From Delphinus delphis (taxonomy: Eukaryota > Chordata > Mammalia > Artiodactyla > Delphinidae), in assembly GCF_949987515.2 (NCBI RefSeq), contig NC_082684.1, forward strand, positions 52,232,006 to 52,296,005: DNA of 64,000 nucleotides. Reading direction: 5' to 3'. Of this stretch, positions 11,714 through 23,000 are shown in pieces. Position 1 is the first letter of the stretch, and every line of letters begins with the position of its first letter. The notes under the pieces are model-generated. The model ran no database searches and had not been told where the DNA came from. It saw only the letters and a list, made by a program, of their open reading frames with translations. Position numbers and translations under genes: made by a program.

Positions 11714-13861
11714 AGGGACAAACCCAGAAACAACTGATGTAATGACTACATACATTTTGAAAACGTCTGAATAAACAAAGTTAAAAGACTATAGACAAAT
11801 TCAGAAAATACTTGCAAAATGTGATAAATATCTAAATTTTTAACCACTCAACAAGAAAATGATTAACCTCCTAATAGAAAGATATTTAAATAATACAGAG
11901 TCCACAGTAAAATACAAATACCTTGTGAATATAAGATGCTTAATTTGACTCATGATCAGATTTTCTAACTCTTCTTTTTAACTTTATAATAAGCATTTAT
12001 TTTCCACATGAGAAAATATTAATAAAGTTATCTATAAAAACATAATTTTTATTTTATTTAGATTTATAACTTAAATTTTGCTATGCTTAGAAAAATTTTC
12101 TACTAAAATTTTCTATTATGTTTAAAAGTTTCTGAAAATAGCAGTTTCTATTTTACCCTATGAAAATGCAGGCAAGAATCATGGCCTTCAACTTTTTAAA
12201 CTGCGACAATAAGACATTTTATATTGCAACACTGCACACATAAACACACACACTCATTTGCTAAATAACATTTATACCTACTACTTGTTATGCATGTAGA
12301 AGTACTGTGGTCTGTCCTATCCTACCCTGCTTTATTAAAATTAATGCTAGTCTCAGGCACTAAGTTCATGTTATTGGACTGTGGCCCAGAATTTTTAAAG
12401 CACTACTCTAGCAGGTACCAAATGAGCTTACATGTAGACGAAATAGATTAACACAAATTTTGTGATACAGTAAGGATATTGTTATTTACGGCCAACCAAT
12501 TTGAAAGCTTAATATAGCAAAACGCAGCTGTGATCAAAAGATTCCAACAGAAGTAAGCATCAGTTTAGCACCCAACATTTTGTGCCAATCAGTACATAAT
12601 TGTTGACTTTGCAGTTCTGTGATATGAGTACTTTCTAAAACTTACGTTCATTACTTACCTTTTTCAAAGTGATAATATTTTAAAGAATTATGTCACTCCA
12701 AAGAGCAGAAAAATAAGTTACAGCTTTAAGTTTGTAGGAAAGGATGATAATATTTTCACCATGTTAATGGTCCAAATAAGTGAACATGTAAAACTTCTGC
12801 AGAATCCTCTCAGGGATTTTCAGTTTCATCTCTCAATTATAAGTAAAAGGGTCTTATCTACTCTCAGTTGTAAGTAAAAGGACAGTGCTGAACAGCTTTT
12901 CTGTTCTAAAACCACAAAGTAAACTCTTCCACTCTTCTTCCTATCTTCAAAATAATATAAATAATGACTTCTCATTGTATATTTGAACATTAACATTCTC
13001 CTTCTACTTTTAACTCTATTATGCCACTTTCAAAGCTGTCATGGTTCAAAGTTTCAGCCATTTCTTCTTTGTCATTTTCTATTTTCTGTTACTCCAAGAA
13101 ATACTGTGTTATTCTGAATATAGATTGGGAACTGTCATCCTTTATTCTCAGCTAAAATCTAATTTAAGCCTTATATTATCAAAACTACTATGAAAACATT
13201 ATTATTGAATAATTGTTTCATAACCTAGAAAAATAGTGGCTATACTCCTAAATTTAGCTTAAAACTTAAATGGAATTATGCATGAAGCCATAAGCTTTTC
13301 ATATTAGGATGAGTCAGGGAAAGATAAACTGTAAAGGCCATTATGAGGAGGGGGATATGATGTTTGTAGGAGTTGATTCCTATTTCATGATTGTTGTGAA
13401 CATATGACTCTTAAAATGTCTTATGAAACTTTTAAATTACAACAAATGTCTTTGCTTGTATTAAAATCCTCATAAAAGATAAGGCTTTGGTAACAAAATG
13501 GGTAGGTTTAATGAAGATACAACTCCTAGGAACGTATAAAATTCTGTATTCTATTTGTTGTTTTTGATATTTGCCCTGTTTTTTTACTTCGAAAAATGTC
13601 AAGTCTACAGAAGTTGTAGTAAAAGTCATATTTTAATGATACACACTTATCCCTTACTAGGATTCACCAATTGTTAATTTTTGGCACATTTGTCTTCTCT
13701 TTCTCTTTCACTAAATATTCAAAAGTAAATCACTGGTATAATGGTACTCATTTCTAAATATTTCATTATAAGAACAACCCCTACATAACCACAATTCCAT
13801 TTTCACACCAAGGAATATAACTTTGATATTGTAATTTATATAAAATGCAATCCAGAGAGGA
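11714..13861. other. AT-rich DNA, nothing recognised
   Basis: No gene or young repeat. A partial tandem duplication is visible at about 12829-12882, where a unit ending 'taagtaaaagg' occurs twice about 30 bases apart. Confidence 0.5.
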
Positions 13862-15043
13862 TGAGATCAAGGTAGTGGAGTAGGACACTGAGCTCACCTC
13901 CCCCCATGAACACATCAAAAATATATCTACATGTGGAACAATTCTCACTGAAAACTAACTGGAGACTGGCAGAAAGACTCATACAACCAGGACTCTAAGA
14001 AAGAGCCACACAGAGTCAGGAAGGAAAGGAAGAGAAGTGATCAGGTCAGGACCTGTGCCCCTAGGAGGGAACACAGAAGAGGAGGGTGATTATATAGGTG
14101 GAGATCCTTCCTGGGGAGCGAACAGTTAAAACTACATATTGGGCATCTCAGCTGTGGGGTCTGATCCTGAGAGGACAAGTCCCCTCACCTGGTTTGAAAA
14201 CCAGTGGGACTGACAGCAGGGCTACAAGAGATGTAGACTCCACTCATGAAGAGCATGCACTTACTTGCTCACTTCTGAAACAAGACAGAAGAAGTGGATT
14301 GAAACTGCCAGCAAACCTGGCTGGTTTCCTGTGACTGTCCTAGCACACATCCCAGCCAAGTCAAGCAATCTCTCCAGCCCCTCTTGCTGCATGGAGCCAC
14401 TCCACACTAGGGCAATGGCTGCCATGGTCAAGTAGAGTGAGCAGCTGAAAGGGACAGAGTTGGCTCTGACCAAGCACATCAACTGAATGGGGCCATGTCA
14501 ACCAATACTGGTGTTCACTGGGGCAGCAGAACAGAAGTGGTCTGGAGCCTTGACTGGTGCAGGAACCACATCAGTGTGTGCCCTGACCCACACCAGGCAC
14601 GCACTTCAGCCCCTCTTGCTCCAGCACTGCTCCCGTCTTGGGTAAATGTGCTGATGCTGGGGAGGGGGAGAGCACACACTTAGAGGAAGCAGAACCAGGG
14701 TGGACCCAAACCTCAGGGCTTCTGCTCCAGCAACATAGGACTTGACCTACCCCCAGTAGGGTGGTATTAGCCACTGATCAGAGGAGAAGCCCTGGCTCAC
14801 ACCAACTCTGGCTCTAGCCCCTTCATCTCCTCCTCCTACCAAGGCAATAGCTGCCAGCACACCCTGGGGAGAGATGTGACTTGTACTCACATCAGTTCCA
14901 GCTCTCCCACCAAAACCACTGGGTACATGCAGACTGCATAGGGGGGCTCCTGCACAAGAACACCACTTCAAAACTGGGGTAAGTAATTGTTTCACTTAAT
15001 TTCATAGAGACAGTTAAGCAAGAAAACAGAGGAATTAGTTTCA

Positions 15044-15925
15044 AATGAAGAAAAAGAAAAACACCTGGAAAAAAATCCTAATGAAACAGATAAATAAATG
15101 ACTAGATAAACAGTTCAAAGCATTAGTAATAAGAATGCTAATTAAACTGAGGAAAATACATGAACACAGTGAGAATTTTAACAAGGAACTAGAAAATATA
15201 AAAAACAACCAGTCAGAACCAAATAAATAACTGAAATGAAAAACACACTAGAAGGAATTAATAGCAGACTAGGTGATACAAAATAACACATCGTGATCCA
15301 GAAGACAGAATAATATAAAACCCCCAATCAGAACAGCAAAAAGAAAAACAAATTTGAAAAATCACAACAGTTTAATGAACCTCAAAGATAATATACATCA
15401 AGCATACCAACATGCTTGATGGGACATGATAGGAGTCCCAGAAGGAGAAGAGAGAAAGAAAGGGGTTGAAAATATATTTGATTAAATTCTGGTTGAAAAC
15501 TTTCTGAACCTGAAGAAGGAAACATATATCCAGGTATAGGAATCACAGAGAGTCCCATACAAGATGAATACGATAAGACCTACACCAAGACATATCATAA
15601 CTAAAATGGCAAAAGTTAAAGATAAAGAGAATTCTAAAGGCAGCAAGAGAACATCAAAGGGCCACATAAAAGGAAACCTCAATAAGTCTCTCAGCTTATT
15701 TTTCTGCAGAAAATTTGCAGGCCAGAAGGGAGTGGCATATGTAAAGTTATGAAAAGGAAAAACTTACAACCTAAGATACTCTACCCAGCAAGATTATCAT
15801 TCAGAATTGAAGGAGAGATAAAGAACTTCTCAGATAAGCAAAAACTAAGAGTTCCTCAATACTAAACTGACCTTAAAAGAAATGTTAAAAGATCTTTTCT
15901 AAGTGGAAAAGAAAAGCCTACATCA
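15044..15925 (+). pseudogene. L1 ORF1 relic (RNA-binding chaperone)
   Basis: L1 ORF1p is a trimeric RNA-binding protein that coats L1 RNA. A start near 15044 opens a lysine-rich beginning. The best segment, 15564-15752, includes 'RPTPRHIITKMAKVKDKEN' and matches the RRM/C-terminal junction of ORF1p. After a frame change, 'KNLQPKILYPARLSF'-like coding can be traced at about 15755-15810. Several frameshifts make it non-functional. Confidence 0.8.
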
Positions 15926-16389
15926 AGATGTAAAAATGTGTTGGGAAGGAAAAGTCCCATGAGTAAAGGTAAGTATATGGTAAAGACTGTGGATCAACCA
16001 CATAAATAGCTAGTATAAATATTAAAAGGAAAAAATTGTAAAATCAACTGTAACTGCAATAAACAGTTAAAGGATAAACATGAGGGTGTAAAATATGATA
16101 CCAAAAACACAAAATGTAGGGGAGAGGAGTAAAGAATTGTAGGTCTTTAGAATGTGTTTGAACGTAAATGACTACCAGTTTAAACAAGTAGGTATAGTTA
16201 AAGATCAACATATATGAACCCATGGTAACCACAAATCAAAAACCTACAATAAATACACAAAAACAAGAGAGAAAGGAACACCAACATACCACTAAAGAAA
16301 ATTATCAAACCACAAGGGAAGAAACTAAAAGAAGAAAAGAGCAGAGAAGAACTACAAAAACAAAACAAACCAAAACAAAAAATCAAGTA

Positions 16390-18300
16390 CAATAACAAAA
16401 TAGCAATAAGTACATATCTATAATCACTTTAAATGTCAATGGACTAAATACTCCAATGGAAAGACATAGGGATTGGATAAAAAAAACAAGGCCTATCTAT
16501 ATGCTGCTTACAAGAGACTCTCTTCAGAGCTAAAGACACACAGAGGCTGAAAGTGAGGTAATGAAAAAAGATATTTCATGCAAGTAGAAATGAACAGGAA
16601 CAAGAAAAGGATACCCACTCTAGCCACTTCTATTTAACATAGTATTGGAAGTCCTACCAAAGCAAACAGACAAGAAAAATAAATAAAATGCATCCAAGGA
16701 AAAAGTAAAGTAAAACTGTCACTATTTGCAGATCACATGATACTTATGTAGAAGACCCTAAAGTGTCCACCAAAAAGCTATTAGAGCAAAAGAATTCAGT
16801 AAATTTGCAGGAGACAAGATTAATATATAGAAATCTGCTGCATTTCTGCACACTAATAATGAACTATCCTTAAGAGAATTCAAGAAAATACCATTTACAA
16901 TTCCATCAAAAAGAATAAAATACCTAGAAATAAACTTAACCAAATAGGTGAAAGATCTATACTCTGAAAACTATAACACACTTATGAAGAAAATTGAAAA
17001 TGATACGAAGAAATGGAAAGATATCTCATATTCCTGGATTGGAAGAATTAATATTCTGGATTGGAAGAATTAATATTATTAAAATGTCCTATAGATATAA
17101 CGCAATCCCTACCCAAATACTCATGACATTTTTCACAGAACTAGAATAATCCTAAAAATTATATGGAACCCCAAATTATATGGAACCAATTTCTGAATTG
17201 CCAAAGAAATCCTGAGAAAAAAGAACAAAGCTAGAAGTGTCATGCTCCCTTACTTCAGACTATACTACAAAGCCATAGGAATCAAAACAATGACACAGGA
17301 ACAAAAACAGACATATAGCTCAATGGAACAGAATAGAGAGCTCAGAAATAAACCCACACACTTATGGTCCATTAATCTACAACAAAGGCAACAATATATA
17401 AAGGGAAAAAGACAGTCTTTTCAATAAGTGGTGCTGGGAAAATTGGAGTGCTACATTAAAAAAATGAAATTAGAACATTTTCTCACACCATATACAAAAA
17501 TAAACTCAAAATGGATTAAAGGACCCAAATATTAGCTTAGAAAACATAAAATTCTTAGAAGAAAACACAGGCAGTACACTCTCTGACATAAATCTTAGCA
17601 ATATATTTTTTTGTCTATCCTCTCAGGTAAAGGAAGCAAAGTAAATATAAATAAATGGGACCTAATTAAACTTTCCTTTTTTGCACAAAAAAAGGAAAAC
17701 ATGGACAAAATGAAAAGAGAACATACTTAATGGGAGAGTATATTTACAAATGATATGACCAATAAGGGGTTAATATCTGAAACATATAAACAACTCATAC
17801 AACTCAATATGAATAAAACAAACAACCCAGTTGTAAAATGAGTAGAAGACCTGAAAAGACATTTTTTCAAAGAAACATATAGATGGCCAACAGACACATG
17901 AATATATGCTCAACATTGCTAATCATTGGACAAATACAAATCAAATCCACAATGAGATATCACCTCACACCTGTCAGAATGGCTATCATCAAAAAGTCTA
18001 CAAATAACAAATACTGCAAGAGTGTGGAGAAAATATAACACTAATACACTGTTGGACAGAATTTAAATTGGTGCTGCCACTATAGAAAATAGTATGAAGG
18101 ATTCTTAAAAAACTAAAAATAGAACTATCATATGATATAGCAATTCCACTCCTAGGTATAGGTCCAAAGAAAATAAAAACACTAATTTGAAAAGATACAT
18201 GCACCCCAATGTTCATAGCAGCATTACTTACAATAGCCAATATATGGAAGCAATCTAAGTGTCCATCAGCAGATGAATAGATAAAAAAGATACAGTATAT
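16390..18300 (+). pseudogene. L1 ORF2 relic with endonuclease-RT deletion
   Basis: L1 ORF2p carries an AP-like endonuclease and a reverse transcriptase. The start of the endonuclease reads 'ITLNVNGLNTP' at about 16418. Near 16595 the reading jumps to the RT segment that precedes the catalytic loop. The FADD catalytic motif is present at 16725-16736 but reads FADH, so the second aspartate has become histidine. Downstream the order up to the C-terminal cysteine/histidine region can be followed to about 18290. The final codons and 3' UTR are lost. Confidence 0.85.
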
Positions 18301-18388
18301 GTATGTGTATAGATATTATATGCACATATATACCATATGTATTCTATATATACACACCATATATTATAAATATATACACACATATATA

Positions 18389-18445
<57 letters not shown>
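18287..18445. repeat. TA-rich then (CA)24 microsatellite
   Basis: An irregular TA/CA tract (18287-18397) passes into about 24 perfect CA units (18398-18445). It starts at the ORF2 position where other copies read 'cacatatatacaatggaata'. Confidence 0.95.
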
Positions 18446-18447
<2 letters not shown>

Positions 18448-19255
18448 AAAAGCTTCTGGGGTCCTGGAAATGTTCCAGGGTTTGTTACAGTTTCCAGGTT
18501 CTGGATCCTGTAAAAGTTCCCAGAAAGTTATACAGTTATATTGGGAGTCTGCAATTGATGTCAGTCTTTAGGTGACTCACAAAGCCTCAAAGTAAGTCCA
18601 CAGCATAAACCACTGAGGGACTCGGGGAAATAAATTAGGAAAAGAAATTTGGACCGTTTTGACCAATTGCACATCAAAATCTAGGTGGGTACTAGTCAAA
18701 CTATTAAAAGCCATCAGGGCATCCATCACTATAAAGAAATCTTCTTGTGAAAGGAATTAATAGCTCTATTACTAATGAGAATCTCAGAAACCAAAGCTGC
18801 AAAACTGGTAGGTATAGGTCAAGCACTTACAGGTGGTGAGCACTCTAACAGCTTAACTCTAAGACCCTTGTGCTACGATAAGTTGGTCATAAAACAAATT
18901 AAATTGACAGTAGCTCCCTGGCTAATCTCAAGAAAATTTCTTTGCAATGAGGTACACTGTAAAACACCACACAAAATCCCCAACCTAACTTCACATCCCT
19001 CTTAATTATTAATTTAGCTCCAAGAAACCCAAGGAATTGAGTGCACTGACTTCTGGCACACCTGCTTATCTTATGTCTCACAGCTGTGGTTCCAGAAGCG
19101 GTAGATACCTACAAAAATGATAAAAATCTTGCTTAGACAATCTAGAACTACCATAGCCTTTATGGGCAATGTAATTAGACAAGATTATTCATTTGAGAAG
19201 TGCATTTAAAAGCAAGGGTTCCCACATCAAACAACAGAATGGGATACCTATTTTA

Positions 19256-19477
19256 CCGTTTTTTTTTTGTTGTTATTTTTTTTTTGCGGTACGCGGGCCT
19301 CTCACTGTTGTGGTCTCTCCCGCCGCAGAGCACAGGCTCCGGACGCGCAGGCTCAGCGGCCATGGCTCACGGGCGCAGCCGCTCCGCGGCATGTGGGATC
19401 CTCCCGGACCGGGGCACGAACCCGTGTCCCCTGCATCGGCAGGCGGACTCTCAACCACTGCGCCACCAGGGAAGCCC
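19256..19477 (-). repeat. Cetacean CHR-type SINE, copy 2 (youngest looking)
   Basis: Reverse-strand A box at 19450-19464 and B box at 19413-19423. It keeps more CpGs than the other copies, and its tail is an interrupted T-rich run at 19259-19285. It is flanked by target-site duplications: 'gggatacctatttta' (19241-19255) and 'gggatatctatttta' (19480-19494), 14 of 15 identical. The CpG content and intact duplication suggest a recent insertion, a candidate for presence/absence variation between related species. Confidence 0.96.
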
Positions 19478-20360
19478 AAGGGATATCTATTTTAATTGTT
19501 ATGCAGAATACTCCAAAAAATTCCAAGGTTACAAAATAGCTTCCTTGAAAGATTCATTGCAAAAGACTAATGAAAAAGTAAAGACACAAGAGGTACCTAA
19601 AGTAAGACTGATATGACTCCTACGACTCCCCTCTATCTTCTTTTACCTGAGAATTCACAGTCTACTAACCTGCTTTCTGAATTGCCTTTTCACCTTAAAG
19701 AGACTACAAGACCATAAACAAAAGTTCACCAAATTAGTGACCTTACAACTGCAACCAGGCCAGAAACCTAAAACAACCCCTGGCCCTCCCCCACTGCACC
19801 TTCCTATGGGTCGAACATCAAAACATTGGGCCAGAAATTGGTGTCTCATTGGCAATCAACTGAGGCAGTGGAAAAAAATGTCCTTAAACATGGTGCAAAT
19901 TCTTCCACACCAATTTGAACACCTCCACATCTACCCTCAAAGGAGGGCCACCATTTGGGTACCTCCCAGGGTTGGTGACACTCCCAGGGATTTTCTAGTA
20001 AACTGCTATGAGCTATTACCTTAAACAGCCCACAGGAAACTAAAATTAAAATTAATAGAAAACCTCGCAAAATTCTGGTAGATACTTTAAACCTCACTCG
20101 CTCTGGAGCCTGCAGTTTGAGTCCTGAGAAAACTGGCAGAAGCCAGTGAAGGGTAAGAATTCTTACCAGAATCGGCTCTCCTGGATCTTTACCGTGCTCA
20201 GTTGAGAAAGCAATTGTTTCATATTGTTCCTTGCTGGTTTTCCATCCTTTTATCTCCCAGCGACAGCTATTGTCTTCTTGTTTGTCTTCTTTGTGTCCTG
20301 AGAACTTGGTTTGGCTTTCGGTTGTTGATTCTTGCACATGGAGGCAGCTCAACTGTCAGG

Positions 20361-20374
20361 TTGGGGGCCCCCAA
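20361..20374. other. Perfect palindrome at the presumed primer-binding site
   Basis: 'ttgggggcccccaa' is its own reverse complement. It lies immediately inside the LTR boundary at 20376, where a retroviral tRNA primer-binding site belongs. The first bases (tgggggc) fit a proline-type site, but the rest does not. Confidence 0.6.
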
Positions 20375-20375
20375 A

Positions 20376-20818
20376 TGTGGCCGGACAGAAACGTGGGTTG
20401 CAGTCCCTCTGTGGCTAGGGTCTGTCAAATGATGAAACTAAAACAATTTAGTAATGAGTTTGACATCCTTTATTCAAAGGACAACAATCCTTTTGGTTTG
20501 GGCGAATGCAGCGCCTCACAAGCAGTGGAATGCTCTCCCTGTGGGAATGGGGCAAGACTGAGTTTCATAGAAGTTAGAAGAGGCAACAGGGAAACAGGGC
20601 ATGATTGGCTAGGAGGTCAGGAGTTTCCTTTTAGGCTAGTCTACTTTCTAGGTAAACTAGCTAAAGCTGGGTTAGAGAAGTGTGATGGGTATTAAGCTAG
20701 GAATCCTTGACAGGTGTTTCCCCTAATTGCAGGCTGACAAGTTTAAATACCTGATGTGGGCCTGTCTGCTGGGGTGGCCTCCATTTTGTGGGTCCTGATA
20801 TATAAAGTAACTCTCTCA
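20376..20818 (-). repeat. Class I ERV LTR, reverse strand
   Basis: Read on the reverse strand it opens TGAGAGAG and ends CCGGCCACA, giving the TG...CA ends of an LTR about 443 bases long. It has a CCAAT box (forward 'attgg' at 20604-20608), an AATAAA signal (forward 'tttatt' at 20469-20474) and a U5 of fitting length. No second copy of this LTR is seen in the window. Confidence 0.65.
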
Positions 20819-21854
20819 GGTACTATTGACTGTTACCAGCTCTCAGGGAAATTGTCTTTCTTTCTTTGGCTAATTTTTGGGAGTAGCTCTGGGTCTTGAG
20901 AGGGTAGTATCATCTGTACCCTCTGGGGAGACATCTCTTGTGTCTAAAGGGGTCACTCAGTACTGCCAGGAATACTTACTCTTTGTCCTGGCTGAAACCT
21001 GACATGATATCTGAAAAGTTTTTTTGCTTTGGTTGGTTGTTTTGTTGCTGTTGTTGTTTTTAAATTAAGTAGTTCTATGGTAAGAAGTTAACCAACTGGA
21101 AGCTGATATTCAGAGGGTGATAGGAATTTTTTTCAGGGCTTCCCTCCTTAGCTAAGTGAAACTATGTACCCAGAAGGAAAGAAAAATATCCCAAAGAGAA
21201 CATAGGAATCTTATGATTTCTAGTTGAAGATTTTCTCCCTGATATAAACAGGCAAATTAAAGATAAATATGGTTATCTCAGACCCTTGATAGCATTCAGG
21301 TTACAACCCAATTCTTTGATGAATTAAAAACACCTGTCCTACAAATTGAGGACAGCTTGTAAAATTTTTCTTATTAAGTAAGCCTTTACAAAAACAGAAA
21401 AAGCCCACCTATCCTTTTTACCAACCCCCAATCTTCCCCTATTCATCTCAAAATGCTCATAGGTATTGTAAAAACCCTGAATTTAGGAAATGAAAGTTCT
21501 GAGGAACTTGCATTTGAGGATGCAGAGACAAGGGAGAAGCAGTCAAGAAACAATAGAAACAATAATGCAGACTTGGGCAGTGTTCCAAGAACCCTGTGCT
21601 CAGCCTAAAGTTATCATCCTCCAACTGGGTGGGAGCCTTAGTTCTGCACAAGTACTCAAAGATATTGTTTTGTATATTCCTTCTGGAGGAAGGAGGACTC
21701 TGCTTAATGCCACTCTATTGTTTGATTGCTTTTGCTTTGTTTCTGCATTCCCTCACTTCCCTGATTAGTAACTGTTTGAATCTGCCCTTTTGGTTTGGAA
21801 CTCTGGGAAGGTCTAGGAGGCTGAAGCCTTTTTCTTACAAATAACAGGGGACAT
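20819..21854. other. Unassigned sequence between two LTR-like elements
   Basis: Moderate GC content, no clear gene. The frames at 21490-21768 and 21596-21844 overlap in different phases and have no recognisable product. It may be ERV internal DNA of the downstream LTR, but no motif supports this. Confidence 0.3.
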
Positions 21855-22371
21855 GGTAAGACATTTGTACTCTACTTGGGAGATCCCCACAGTAACTGAG
21901 CAGTAGGTTATGGGCCTACCTGACACAGACCCCTCCCCTACATCCTTTACTGAGCTCCTCTCTAAAGTACCTAGATAATAGTATCTCATGCATATTTCCT
22001 GAGATATTCAGATGCTAAAACCACCACCAGATGGAAGAAATTAACTACGTGATGATCATGTGCACATGGCCCCCAGACCTTCTGGCACCTAAGCATTGAT
22101 AATGTTAGCCACCCTGTTACCTCAACACCAATCAGTCAGAGAATTGTGCACGAGATCATCACATGCCCTGTGACCTCCCCCTCCCTCACCTGGCCTTTGA
22201 AAATGCTTTGCTAAAACCCATCGGGGTGTTTGGGGCCTTTTGAGCACTAACTGCCTAGAACTCCGTGTCTGGTGCCTTACAATAAACGTTGCACTTTTCT
22301 TCGCCACAACCCAGTATCAGTAGACTGGCTTCACTTCATGGGCTAGTGGACCCAAGTTTGGTTCCGTAACA
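21855..22371 (+). repeat. Class I ERV LTR, forward strand
   Basis: The 3' half is clear: an AATAAA signal at 22281-22286, then a U5-like stretch ending 'gttccgtaaca' with CA at 22370-22371. The start is uncertain; TG occurs at 21855 and at 22000, giving 517 or 372 bases. No polypurine tract or matching flanking duplication was found, so a solo LTR with a decayed edge is possible. It is unlike the reverse LTR at 20376-20818. Confidence 0.6.
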
Positions 22372-22586
22372 CTACTCGGTTTCAATCCCCTCTTTTCTTT
22401 GATTCTCGTTAACCTTGTGGGGAACAAGGGTTAGACAAGAAAGGGAAGAACATTTTGGACAGAGGTTAATCATGGTTAAACTTGGCAGGGGAGCTCAGTT
22501 TCAGTTATACTGAGATAGGTTAAATGATATCCATTGAATATCTAGATCATTTGTAAATAAGATAAAATCCTGAAACATTCATTATT

Positions 22587-22801
22587 ATTATTATTATTAT
22601 TATTATTTTGCGGTACGCGGGCCTCTCACTGCTGTGGCCTCTCCCGTTGCGGAGCACAGGCTCCAGACGCGCAGGCTCAGTGGCCATGGCTCACGGGCCC
22701 AGCTGCTCCATGGCATGTGGGATCCTCCTGGACCAGGGCACGAACCCGTGTCCTCTGCATCGGCAGGCAGACTCTCAACCACTGCGCCACCAGGGAAGCC
22801 C
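22587..22801 (-). repeat. Cetacean CHR-type SINE, copy 3, nested
   Basis: Same family as copy 1. Its A-tail has turned into an (ATT)n microsatellite (about 22580-22608). It is flanked by 'tcattatt' at 22579-22586 and 22802-22809, and sits inside the tail/target duplication of the older SINE at 22817-22933. Confidence 0.93.
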
Positions 22802-22816
22802 TCATTATTTTATTAA

Positions 22817-22933
22817 TTTTTTTTTTCAGCTACACCATGTGCCGTGGAGGATCTTAGCACCCCACCAGGGATCGAACCCATGCCCTCTACAGTGGAGGCA
22901 CACAATCTTAACCACTGGACCACCAGGGAAGTC
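22817..22933 (-). repeat. Older CHR-2-like SINE, host of copy 3
   Basis: A shorter tRNA-derived SINE with T-run tail at 22817-22826, a B box (forward 'gggatcgaaccc') and head 'gggacttccctggtggtcca' on the reverse strand. Its target-site duplication is 'cctgaaacattcattatt' (22569-22586) and 'cctgaaacattcactatt' (22934-22951), 17 of 18 identical, and encloses the younger SINE. Confidence 0.92.
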
Positions 22934-23000
22934 CCTGAAACATTCACTATTGATCATAGATTTTAACCACTTTTGCCAAAAAATAAAGAACACACAATGA

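Larger units (their letters stand above)
13862..18300 (+). mobile_element. Old forward L1 with 5' UTR, ORF1 and internally deleted ORF2
   Basis: The element opens with 'gagatcaaggtagtggagta', a decayed version of the L1 5' start. A 5' UTR runs to about 15040, then an ORF1 relic, an inter-ORF gap of roughly 450 bases as in old L1M elements, and an ORF2 relic. About 1.6 kb of ORF2 between the early endonuclease part and the reverse-transcriptase core is missing at about 16595. The copy ends without a 3' UTR in a TA/CA microsatellite. Stops and frameshifts are frequent. Two short tandem duplications (17034-17077 and about 17157-17190) are later changes. Confidence 0.85.
18446..20375 (-). other. 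Probable class I ERV leader/internal remnant
   Basis: This stretch lies directly downstream, on the reverse strand, of the LTR at 20376-20818, where a retroviral leader and gag would be. It is less AT-rich than the neighbourhood. Open frames at 19846-20352 (reverse) and 19737-20024 (forward) overlap, and neither shows a retroviral motif I can name. A SINE inserted later at 19256-19477. No gag, pol or env can be stated; the assignment rests on the adjoining LTR. Confidence 0.35.

Noticed and set aside
18255..18575. Overlapping frames on both strands rich in H/T or V/C
   Set aside because: They are translations of the TA/CA microsatellite.
19413..19464. tRNA-like A and B boxes
   Set aside because: They are the internal promoter of the SINE. 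The rest cannot fold as a tRNA, so no tRNA gene is called here or at other copies.
19267..19616. Several frames of 68-138 codons, with similar ones at 5219-5574, 22608-23000, 31012-31320, 36138-36482 and 63496-63839
   Set aside because: All are translations of the GC-rich SINE; the same peptides recur at every copy.
19846..20352. Reverse frame of 168 codons
   Set aside because: No domain recognised; it starts in the leader region next to the LTR and is overlapped by forward frames of similar length. Not called as a gene.
20231..20695. Forward frame of 154 codons
   Set aside because: It runs antisense across the LTR at 20376-20818 and the primer-binding region, with no recognisable product.
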